From Plecoglossus altivelis (taxonomy: Eukaryota > Chordata > Actinopteri > Osmeriformes > Plecoglossidae): a stretch of DNA of 64,000 bases. The notes under the pieces are model-generated. The model made no database searches. It saw only the letters and a program-made list of their open reading frames with translations, and was not told the origin of the DNA. The stretch is from positions 4,175,490 through 4,239,489 of the forward strand of contig BROE01000023.1 of the NCBI GenBank assembly GCA_036571765.1, read 5' to 3'. A program made the position numbers and the translations under genes. Numbering within the stretch: the stretch's first letter is position 1; each line of letters opens with the position of its first letter. Of this stretch, positions 1 through 10,639 are shown in pieces.

Positions 1-67
1 CAAGCCATCCTCTCAGCGTGTGTGTATGCGAGCTCTCTAGAGAACGCTGGAATGAGTCTCTCCAAGA

Positions 68-88
68 CCCCCCCCCCCCCCCCCCCCC
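68..88. repeat. Poly(C) tract, 21 bases
   Basis: An uninterrupted run of 21 cytosines read directly from the sequence. Similar long G or C runs recur at 10969-10985, 24971-24987, 27472-27487 and 32489-32523. They are prone to assembly and sequencing error. Confidence 0.9.
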
Positions 89-805
89 GACCCCAAGATT
101 CCCTCCCTCGTCCTCCTCAGCACCCGAAGCGCTCCCAGCAACCGTGACAACAGGAAGCGGGAAGAAGTCCTTCCTGTTGACGGAGGGTGCGGGTCTGCGC
201 TGGGAGGGGGAGGAGGGGTGTCAGTGGGGAGAGACCACCAGGGTCATGGTACTGCATATACTGCATAGCTTCCCTTTAAATTGAATTAGAGGTGGGAAGG
301 GGGTGGGGGTTTGTCTAGAAGAGCTGGAAGTGCTCGCTGGGAGCCTAAACAGTGCTGTCTGTTGGAGTTCCCTGGACAGGGTGTTAACTGGTGTGTCTGT
401 CACAGGTCCTGGCTGACAGCTGGGCAGAGCTCCTCTAAACGGCTCCATCTCCTCATCTCACTTCCACGGCACCTCAGGGATCTAACAATTACCATCGCTT
501 ACAGTCTAAACTTGAGATTGTTTTCGTTCCGCCAGTGTAACCTGGACCTCACGTCTAGTCGAGGAGTGGTGCGAGGGGCTCGCGTCTGTTGTCCAACCAT
601 GAACTTTCCCAAGGTTTTCTTTCTCTTTGAAAAGGTTCCCAGATTCACGAAGCAAAGCCCCTAAGTGGCCTTAAACGTGAACCTGAGGGAGGAGAGACAG
701 ACCAGACATTCCAGAGGGGTATTTGGTTCATGTTGCCCTCTCTGTTAAACAACCTGTGACCTTTTGAGACATTTGGCTGACATGAGCCTGACACTGAAGT
801 GCCTA

Positions 806-1044
806 CCTCCCTCCCTCCCTCCCTCCCTCCCTCCCTCTCTCCTTCTGTCTCTTTACTCTCTCTCTGCACACAAACACTACTTCCCTCCAATCTCTTTGCA
901 CACAAACACACATACACACACTCTCTCGCGCTCTCTGCACACAAACACTCGCTCTCAAACCTCTCGCTCTCTCTACACTCTGTCCACAAACACTCCACCT
1001 GTCTCTCTTTACACTCTTGGTGGCCAAACACCTTCTCTTCCCTT

Positions 1045-1087
<43 letters not shown>

Positions 1088-1270
1088 TTCTCCACACTAT
1101 TAGCAGACAAACACTCTCTCTTGCCCTTTGTCTCCCCCCCCCTCTCTCTCTCTCTCTCTCTCCACACTATTAGCAGACAAACACTCTCTCTTGCCCTTTG
1201 TCTCTCTCTCGCTTTCTCCACATTGTTAGCACACAAACACTCTTGCTTGCTCTCTGTCTCTCTTTACTTC
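806..1270. repeat. CCCT microsatellite followed by a degenerate CT/ACAAACACTC minisatellite
   Basis: The stretch starts with a (CCTC)n run (about 806-840). It continues as irregular repeats in which CT-dinucleotide blocks alternate with a core resembling CACACTATTAGCAGACAAAC plus ACTC. The cores at about 1095-1125 and 1162-1192 are identical over a long stretch, while those toward the left are more diverged. The long Ser/Leu/Thr open frames here are artefacts of the repeat. Confidence 0.8.
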
Positions 1271-2351
1271 AATCCCTTTCAGACCATCACGTTCTGCGGT
1301 CTGCCTGCAGAGACCAGTTCCGCAGACAGGCCGTGTGTGCCCTGACACCTCCCCACTGAAAAGGCCCTGATTTGGCCCCCTACACAGGTATGCGATCACA
1401 AAGAGAGGAGTGCAAAAGAGAGAAGGGGTGGAACAGGGGTGGGGGGGGGAGTGAGACAGAGAGACAGTTAGTCCGTGCTTTTATGCAGTCACAGAGAAAA
1501 GGATTGGGCCAGAGGTGTGGGTTAAACAAGCTACCCCCGCAGTTGCGTGATCGTATCAGCTAACTGACTGGCATCTGGACACACTGTGGAGAGGATTCAC
1601 GCCGAGCAGTAAAGCGCTTCAGCTCTCGCCGAGTGCGTGTCCCTGTTGGCATGGGCTGTCAGGGTTGTGAGAGATGAAAGGAATCCTGCTCTGCCGTGGA
1701 GGACATCGGTCACACTGGTTAGGTGTGATACGAAGAATCAACCGGAGCCAGACTCGCAACACGCAGTCCAAGTTTGTCTTTGTCAGTGGTTACGTTTGCT
1801 GTAACCTATTCATCTAGCATGAATAGAGAAGAGATTTTATCCATGGCAACATACAGGAGACAGGACACATCCTGCACCTCGGCAACCACCGAGCTAGCTC
1901 ATTGCCAAAAGCCAAAACAATGGGTAAACTGGCAAGCTTAAATGAACGCAGTGTTGGACGGAGAGGAGAACTGATTTATTGCATGGGAAGACATCTGTGC
2001 TTGCATGCCCAAGATGTCTTAATCCCCCCCCCCCCGGCATCTGGAACATCAGCAGGCTGCAACGCTTCCTCAGGAAGGAGGTGGCCAGGTCAGCCCAGCC
2101 TGGACCCATCTCAGAGGCCTGGATCAGGTTACACAGCAAGCAGGTGTTGCAATGCTAATTAGTCCTAATGTCAGAGACACCTTGTGATGGTGTGTGAAGC
2201 TCTGCTCTCAGAGAGAGCGAGACACACAAACAGACACTGAGAGGGACACACAAACAGACACCGAGAGGGACACAGAGACCGAGAGATAATGTGCCTGTGT
2301 GGTTTTTATCGTTTATTTCCCCAAGCGTAGCCAAAGGCAGAATCCCAGATT

Positions 2352-2355
<4 letters not shown>

Positions 2356-2432
<77 letters not shown>

Positions 2433-2467
2433 GTATGTGTGTGTGTGTGTGTGTGTGTGCGTGCGTG

Positions 2468-2507
<40 letters not shown>

Positions 2508-2516
2508 CGTGTGTGT
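2356..2516. repeat. (TG)n microsatellite, about 160 bp
   Basis: A nearly continuous TG dinucleotide array with scattered TATG and CGTG interruptions. It gives Cys/Val-rich open frames on the plus strand and His/Thr-rich ones on the minus strand, none of them real proteins. Confidence 0.95.
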
Positions 2517-3740
2517 GCCAGACCCAGTAGACCCATGTCTCCTTCACAGCACACTGGTATGACCTACATAGGGACTGGAGAGGAGAAGAGGAGACCGTGT
2601 CACGTCATCCTTCAAAACAAACAGAAACGGCACAGCTCTGGCAATATCCTGCCGTGAGATGACTTATTGATAAGAAACCACACACACACACACACACAGC
2701 CATGTGTTAACTTTCGATTAGGAAAGTTCAACAACAATCCTTCCAGCTCCCCAGAGGAACAAAGTGTTTGCCATTGGAAACAAATTGGTTGGTCCAGTGT
2801 GCCAAGCTGCCAGTCTACACGTGTTGCATAGTAACTACCTGGCTATGTTTCCTGGGTTTTCATTTGAACCAGGTGGTGACATTTTCAGATACGGAACAGC
2901 AACGTTCATTTTCATTTGGAAAAGAAAAATACATTATTCTGATGCTTGCAGCACAAAACGCTTTTGGGATTTTTATCAACAAACAGGCGATAGGTATCTG
3001 AGATGCAAAGCAGGAGAATTGTAATCTATCCACACACACACACACACACACCTGGACGCAGACAATCATGCAGACAAACATGCAAACACAGGAACACTAG
3101 ACTCTTTTAAAGTCAGAAGCAGTTTCTCTCTCATGTTCCTGTGTTTTGTATTGTTTCCTTTCTCTACCTACCATCCTCCCCCGCCAGACCTTGAGAGCAC
3201 ATTCACAAGACACACAAACTCTTCCTCCAACTGTCTCAACTTCACGTCCTTTTTTCTGTCACCGACACGCAAAAAATACACACATTCACACCAAATCATA
3301 CGCGCAACTGCAATTCGCGAATTTAAAACTATTCATCTGTAATATCCAACTTCAACCTTAGTGCCTCGAAAGCAACTTGTCTAAAGCCGTTTCAGCTCTG
3401 CTGGTGATGGCAGATGGGTTTCTCTCCACGACCAACCAAATAATCATCCAGGCCAGATTCCTCTCTACTTCCCAGCCCACAGAGGTATGGCGTAGAAGCC
3501 ATCTCTTTCCTCTCCATCTCCTTCATTCCGTGTCCCTTTCCAACTCTTGCTCCATCCCCCCCCCCTCTTCTCCCTCCCTCCTGTTGACGCTTCCTTGCTC
3601 TTTTCCTGGTTTCTCGACTTTAATTTCACTCTGATTGCCTCTGTCCTCAGCCGAGCGAAGGAGGAAGCGACACACTTCAGTAGGAGAGGAGCTGGAACTA
3701 GCAGGTGTGCATGACTCAAGAGACTGCAGCGCAGTTTAGC

Positions 3741-3746
<6 letters not shown>

Positions 3747-3815
<69 letters not shown>

Positions 3816-3890
3816 CGTGCGTGTGGGGGTGGGGGTGGATGTGTGGGTAGATGTGTGGATGGATGTGTGGGTGGGTGTGAGGGTGTGCAA
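3747..3890. repeat. (GT)n microsatellite grading into GTGGATG-type repeats
   Basis: About 38 GT units run to roughly 3824, followed by GGGTGG and GTGGATG variants up to about 3890. Alternating purine-pyrimidine DNA of this length is Z-DNA prone. No gene overlaps it. Confidence 0.9.
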
Positions 3891-6396
3891 GAGGAAAAAA
3901 AGGTGAAAAGGATAAAAGGTGGGGCAGTCATCAACCCACACAAGTTTTCCAGCTTTAGAGGAACCCATTACCTGCACAATACATGCTTTCTGACATTGAT
4001 GTACGCTTGGAAGATGCAGAAAAACATTAACCCCTTAGCGATAATGTCCCTGAGGATGTGAATCAATGACAAGAAACTGAACCTCACCAAGGCGATAAAG
4101 CAACTCCTCTGAGCTGTGTCAATCCCACACGCATGTACTGTGGCATGAGACTGGGTTGAGGTGAGATGTAGGAACCATCAAAACAACCTTCCAGTAAACA
4201 CAAATGTAGGAGAGGAAAGCCTTCAAGTCAAACATGAAATAAAAACCATTTCCCAGGACCTGCCCAGCTGGTACAGAAGATGTATTGATTAATGATCAGT
4301 CATAATCGATGTGGAGCCACAGAAGGGAACATTAGTATGTCAATTCAAGTGTCTTAACATTCTGCCTGTCATACTTAACGCAGAAATACCTCCATAAATC
4401 CAACGTACCCACATCAATTCTCACTCTGTCACATATCCACAGGATATAACGAGCTTAAATTCTCTCGGGAAAAAGTAATTCGCCGAGAGCCGAGTTCAAT
4501 ACCGGGTCAATACTAACCCTAACATACATTTCCAAAAAGACCATATATGCAGGGTCTTAGTAACCTGTTCCAAATGGGGGTTCTAGCAGGGTGGTAACAA
4601 AGATTTGTTTGTAAACAATTAGGTGACGGAGTCTATCATGACCACAGGGGGCAGCGACTCAAGGCGTGCAACACATTTTGGGTGGCAAGGCCTTTTAATA
4701 CAAACACGCGTAAATAGGCTACTTTGATTGTTTTCAGGGATGTCCTGCTGGCGCAGTGTTACAGGGTCTGCAGGAAACAAACTTTATAGGTCCAAATCAA
4801 ACTATAAACAAGGAAATCCATCCGACTTACCCTTTTAGTCAGGTGAAATCTCGAGTTGTATTTGTCCAGTAGGGCCCTGCCATGTCGTGCTGCTTGTTCT
4901 TTGCTGAGCACATGTTGCTAAGCCAAAGTTAATTCCTTCTCGAATTGCTATAGGTGGGAGGTTTGCTTAATCTTAAATTTCTTCGCAGTCCAGACAGTGA
5001 GAATGATTTCGTCTCCACCTCCTCGTCTGACGAGTTGTCATCTTTCTCACTCGGCTCCAACTCATCTTCTCTATCCACTAGTATCCACAACCGCATCAGC
5101 TCCCCACTACATTGGCTTTCTGGTTGCTCCTAAGCCGTACTTTGAGGCTTGTTTCTGCTCTGTTTAGGCCCTGAATGTTCTGAAAGCTTCGTGGCGCCAT
5201 TTAAGTTACTGAAATTACATTCAAGTTATTACTTTTTTGATTTTCTGCCATGACTGACTTGGAACGTCGAACGACGACTGATTTCATTTAGCGCTTTCAT
5301 TCTCTGAATCAAGATCAGCCGTTGCCAGTTGGCTACATGACTGTATTTACGTCAACAAAGTACAGTAACTACAACACAACCGTGTTTTATTTAGACCATA
5401 CATGGTTTTATTTATTTGTGGAAATATAAAAACATTTTGGCAAAAAATTATAGGCTTAGAAAATTTAGAGGTGATGGAGCAGGCAGAATGCAGTTCTCAA
5501 ACTCAAAGTTTCTGCACAAGTGACCCACTAATAACCACTAACATATCAAAATGTAGTTACAAATTGAAACACAACCAACCAAAATTAAATTAAATGTTTA
5601 CTTTTTATATTTATAGTGGTGAACGTGCAGGCCCCCATTTGCCAGTAGGCCTGCCTCTCACGTTCTTGCACAGGCCCCGTTAACTCATCACGTTCATCGG
5701 ATAATATAATTTGGAATGGTGGGGGCGAAAATCCTTATTACCACAAATAGTTCTTTCACACCCTCACTCCCACAATTACTGTAGGTATGTTTCCAGTCTT
5801 GTAGGCCAACGATTTCAGACCTTTTTTAATATAATACTTATGTAAGCAATCAAAGCCAATGAATGAAAGTTGCAAATTCTTCCTAAATTTCAGAAAGGCG
5901 TGACAGAGATAGGGAGAGGCAGAGAAAGAGATGGAATGTTATGGACAAGGTGAGGGCCAGAACATCAAAGGCATGAGCAGAAGACATGAGGAAACGTCAA
6001 TGATAGAAACATAACACTGAGGGGAAGGAGGGGGCCAGTCAAGCAGTAACTAAGGACAATTTAATACAATTTATTACAATAAAAAAGCAGCCGAACGGGC
6101 CAAATGATTTAGGCTGAATATTGCCATGGCTACACAGCCTTGTCATATTCATCCTTTAGAAACTGAATGAAAACCCACTAGAAAGGATGTTGTATTCCAA
6201 TCAGGACTAATTTTTCTGGTAACTGGAGTTTCAACTTCTGACGGTGATCTTTGGCTTTTATTTTGAAACCAATCGTTCAGTAAGACACCGCAATACCATG
6301 ATATGTGGTTCTTGCTGGCACAATAATAAATAAGTATTTAAAGAAATGATCATGAGGTGTTTATACATATCTGTGCCACCCCCACTCACCCCTACG

Positions 6397-6399
<3 letters not shown>

Positions 6400-6423
<24 letters not shown>
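6400..6423. repeat. (AC)n microsatellite
   Basis: A short pure AC dinucleotide array in non-coding sequence. Confidence 0.9.
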
Positions 6424-6427
<4 letters not shown>

Positions 6428-6871
6428 ATAGTGAGTTCCAAATGTGTCCACAATCAATACTCTACCCTGCTTTCCCCAGCAAGTGTTTTCATCTCACCTG
6501 CAGAGCGCCATTAACATACAGATAGGTTGAGGACATCTTTATTGCTTAACACACTGCACCCCAGGAGAAATATCAAGCTGAAGGGCAACTTCCCCCATGG
6601 GGTTGTGGACTAACTCACCACATTATATTGCACTGAGAACCTGTCCTGTGTGTTGACTGAATCACAGGGGTTCGATTTCTTATCACAAATATAGGAGCAT
6701 GGATAATATAGACTCTAATGATGTTCAAAATAGTGAAAATACTCATATTTCTAGTGGGTTGAGGTGTATTTATGAGGAAAAAAAACTGTTTAAATTGACA
6801 ATTGCCATTTGGAATGCTCTACCATTCAAAATAACATAATGTGTTAATTTAGTTTGCATCCAAAGTAATGT

Positions 6872-6938
6872 ACAGGGGGGATTCAAACCTAAGACGTGAT
6901 CTGCTGTAAAGGTTTCTAACACTAAGCTATACCCATCC
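6872..6938 (-). pseudogene. tRNA-Cys-like pseudogene or SINE head
   Basis: Read on the minus strand, this segment follows tRNA layout. It has a GGGTATAGCTTAG D-arm resembling the Pol III A box, an anticodon-region segment containing CAGCAGATCA similar to that of tRNA-Cys(GCA), and GGTTTGAATCC close to the B-box consensus. Acceptor-stem pairing is poor, so I read it as a decayed tRNA-derived element, not a working tRNA. Its 5' half is continuous with the tandem array to its right in plus coordinates. Confidence 0.55.
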
Positions 6939-7186
6939 TCATGTTCTACCACTGAGCTATACCCATCCTCATGTTCTACCACTGAGCTATACCCATCCCC
7001 ATGTTCTAACACTGAGCTATACCCATCCCCTTGTTCTAACACTAAGCTATACCCATCCCCATGTTCTACCACTGAGCTATACCCATCCCCATGTTCTACC
7101 ACTGAGCTATCCCCATCCTCATGTTCTACCACTGAGCTATACCCATCCCCATGTTCTACCACTGAGCTATACCCATCCCTTTTCAG
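6913..7186 (-). repeat. 30-bp minisatellite made of a tRNA 5' half
   Basis: About nine tandem copies of a 30-bp unit. On the minus strand each copy contains TAGCTCAGTGGTAGAAC followed by ATGGGGATGGGTA. The copies differ at only a few positions (for example CC/TC in CATCCCCAT, and CTACC/CTAAC). The TAGCTCAGTGG core matches the tRNA A-box consensus. Units abut without spacers. A Ser/Tyr/Val/Glu-rich minus-strand open frame at 6770-7342 is created by the 30-bp period, a multiple of three, and I do not consider it a gene. Confidence 0.85.
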
Positions 7187-9449
7187 TAAATTGCCAACAT
7201 TCTTTTTATTGCAATGCTTAGCAGAGTCTGGGGATAGAGAGAAGTTGACATTCACAAATTGTCTGAATATGCACTGTTGGACTGATAACCACTGCGCATG
7301 TGGACTGAATGTTCTTTTCACTGGTCTATTTCTAGCAGGCAAGCACCCTCAACACAGTGGTGTTGACATGGAGGTAAGAAAATAAGACAAAACCAGAGAT
7401 CAATGAGGAGTTAGAGGTAATCAGATTACCTGTAATCTGCAGAGAAGAACTTTCTAGTTTATTACTGAGATATTCCCACTCCCCCAGAAGTTAACATATC
7501 AGAAACAGGTGGCAGGATTTAAAGAGCTGTAGAACATTTATGAATTATAGCCGACACACAACATTGACGCCAATTCATAAAACTGTCTCGTTTATTTACA
7601 AAGTCATTACATTTTGTGATCCGATTCAAAGAATCCTGTAAAAGATTGTCATAAAAACACTGTCTGTTCAGATGGTAAGTCTCCAAAAGGTTGCATTGCA
7701 CAAGATGTAGCTGAGACAAAACACATGCATGCAATATTTTTTACATTCAATGTAACCAAAATAGATTTGATTACAAAATATAGTATTCGATATAAACATC
7801 TGAATAATCCTATTTAACAAGCAGATTCATCCATCTCGAAAAATCTACAATTTAAATATTTTTTCTGCTTTAGAGTGGTTTTTACTAAAATACCAGAACA
7901 ATGCTGCTGGTCATATGGCTAGCAAAAATATAAATATATTTTTTGTGACTCTACTGTTTTTGTATTTTTTTTCCACTTTCAAATGCAAAGTCTGGTACAG
8001 ATCTACGCGAGAGTTTAACAGATGTGAATGTTTGTCTTTCATTTCGGAGGACAGAAAAGTGTTTCTCTATTGAGCAGAAGCAACTTGGTTACCTCTTCTG
8101 AAATGCTCTGCATATGCAGCATAGCACCCTTTTTGCTATTCAAGTCAATGACAGGACAATAACAGTAGGAAGTGAGCCAGAAACACGGATGTCAGGCTAC
8201 GGTGACAAGTTTGAATAACAATTGTCTCCAGATAAATATGTGGTGTCTCCAGGAGGAGACAGGATCATTAGAGGGACGACTGCTCCGATTCAACAGCTGT
8301 CGATGGATCTGCCCCTCCCTAACAAACTCAGACTTCTCAACTACAGGGGTGATGAGCTGTAAGACACCAGACAGGTAGTGCTGAAGGACCAAGAGTGTTG
8401 TCAGTTCTCCTCGCTCAGCAGACAGCAGGGCAACCACAGCAGCAGGGCGCTCCCGCTAAAATGGTGCCCAGGAGAACGACGCCAGAGGGAGGGAACGGTC
8501 GGACTTCAGGGGATGCGAGCTCCGCTGACGGGAGACTCGTCAGGATCTTCAGCCAGAAATCCTGGCGTGAATGAAATTGCGGTGGATTGTGTGTTTGCTG
8601 CTCAACATCCATCTTTTTTCTATCAGGACGGGATGTAATCTAGTCAAACGACGGAGAAAAGACGAGGAAACGTTGATTGGTTTCACCGTGATGAATGGGT
8701 AATGTCAGGAAACTAATAAACTGACTGATGAGCTCCAGAATGCTAAACGTTAAAGTCTCTCCAGCTAAAGTACTTTGGCGCCCCCTATCATACTTTTGAG
8801 ATAGGTACAGTACTGACTTAAGTAAGATGCCACTCTTGAAAAGGTCAAATACCACATCTATTTCCATACAATTCAACTAAATATTTGAAATACTGGCACA
8901 GCACTTCTACTGATGCCAACTCTTGGCAATAAACACGTCCACTCTTCACAACAATGGGCATTGTTTTCAATCAAAATGTCAGCTCTGCATTGAAGAAATT
9001 CCCTGATTCGGTCCTTTTCCATCAGTAAAGTTATTGCTAAAGATGTTATTGTCCCTCTCTCAAAATACAAATATATAGACACTGGCAAACATTGAGAAAT
9101 CATGCTGTCAACTTAGTTAACCCTGTCAATGCCTATAAAATGATGAAGTACCAAACAGAATAAACGTTTGCATACTTGTCAAGCAATGACTGAAACTGCT
9201 TTGACATCACATTCACATACATTCAGTGAGAGTCTAGTCTAATTTCAACCTACACTTCACTTCTGGTCAATAGCTTTTTTTTTTTTACAAGTTCTAGTTC
9301 ATATGTTTGAAATGAACTGTCATCTTTCCCTGACATGGATTGCGTTAAAACTGACAGTCTTCCATGGCGAGCACAACTACGAACGATCCATTTACCCAGC
9401 GACACTGGGTGCACCAACTCCTTAGCCAAATAAATAACAAATCCTCTTT

Positions 9450-9770
9450 AGCATGTCCGCCACGAACGAGACGAACCCTCGTATTCAGCGAGCTTGGCGG
9501 GGCGAGAAGCAGAAGGGCTCTGTGACGGCGAGAGAAGTCTTACGGAGCTCGGCCCCGACGGCTGTACGAGCGCTCAGAGCGACCGGGATGAACGCCTTCG
9601 TGACGTCCGAGTGGCGGCATGTAGCAGCATGCGAGAGCAGTGGTTTGGGCGTGGCGTTCACACACACACACGTAGGGACCTGCCCCTGAGCGTTAGGGAT
9701 TCGCGAGGGCTCAACTGTCATGGCGCCCCTTTTCCTTCGCGTTTCACATTTAGGCATTTCCCCTCCGAAA
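9450..9770. other. CpG-rich block of unknown role
   Basis: The segment is clearly richer in CG dinucleotides than the AT-rich DNA on both sides. It has open frames on both strands, but none resembles a protein I recognise. It could be a small CpG island with an unseen first exon, or conserved non-coding sequence. Confidence 0.35.
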
Positions 9771-10639
9771 GGTCTCGCCAAAAGGCAGCGAAAGCAAAAC
9801 AGGAATATTGTGGAATGGATACCTGTAGGTAATAGATTTGATATAGCACCCTATGCCTTGTGTGTGCAGTGCACTTTCTCGCAAGAACTAACACTATTCA
9901 GGGCATAACATGAACGGAAACCATGGTGGAGTGAACAGGTAAGGTTGGATTTGGGATTACAGGCCACTATCTGCATACTATTTGGAATAGCTCAAAGGAA
10001 TGAGAAAATTCTTGAAGGTAGCCTATGAAACCACTCAAGTGATGTCATATCAGCCAATTACTTGGCATTGCAAGCAGGAGAGTAAGGCTGTGAAGCTTAC
10101 TTGTGGAACCTACTGAAAGATGAGAGAATTGTACCAGGGAGCGTAAATTATCCAGAGCAAAAAGTAAAAGCATTGATATGTACAGTGAATGCATGCCCAC
10201 TATAAGAATCCCATCAGGCCTAGAAACCTCCAACTAACTGCAGCAGAAAACACCATGAGTGCAGAAACATGCAGATGGATATAAATAACTTGTTTCAGCA
10301 TCTAATGGAATATTTCTATAAAAACACAGACTTATTGACTATGAGTTACACTAACACCTTGGCCTGGCAATATTACCTACTGGTGATAACCAAGACCACA
10401 TGTTGACTTACTAAGAGGTCAATGTGACCTGAACATGGGACATGGCCACCTGATACACTTGCTGCCTTTAGCAGCATTCATCTAGAAGTCCTGAAGTCCT
10501 GACTGTCCATAGCTAGCCTGCCAACAAAACCCCCAGAGGACACCCCTATTTCTAATTCCATTTGGACTGCCCATCCATTCAGAGAATGCAGTGGAACGTC
10601 CCATTTCATGTGGAGGTTTGCACGTTTTTCAAGTTTGGC

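Larger units (their letters stand above)
1..10639. other. Intergenic region without a recognisable gene
   Basis: I found no exon chain, recognisable protein homology or RNA gene in this stretch on either strand. It contains mono- and dinucleotide repeats, a CT-rich minisatellite (about 860-1270), a 30-bp minisatellite derived from a tRNA-like sequence (6913-7186), and a CpG-rich block near 9450-9770. Open frames here are short or arise from simple repeats. Part of the right side could be 3' untranslated sequence of rce1, whose stop codon is at 10640, but I saw no clear AATAAA for that strand close to the stop. The far left may belong to an intron or UTR of a gene outside the window. Confidence 0.6.

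Noticed and set aside
764..1345. 193-residue Ser/Leu/His-rich open frame
   Set aside because: It is produced by CT and CACACAAACACTC repeats, and overlapping frames on both strands are equally long. No start context, splice sites or homology.
2291..2562. Cys/Val-rich and His/Thr-rich open frames on both strands
   Set aside because: They are translations of the (TG)n microsatellite. The same applies to 3705-4061 and 44585-45137.
6913..7186. Possible CRISPR-like array of 30-bp units
   Set aside because: The units are directly adjacent with no unique spacers, and the host is a vertebrate.
6770..7342. 190-residue minus-strand frame with DGYSSVVEHG repeats
   Set aside because: The 30-bp unit is a multiple of three, so the frame stays open by chance. 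The units derive from a tRNA D-arm, and there is no sign of a gene around it.
9485..9832. Open frames on both strands in the CpG-rich block (98 and 112 residues)
   Set aside because: They overlap antisense, show no recognisable homology and are explained by low stop frequency in CG-rich DNA.
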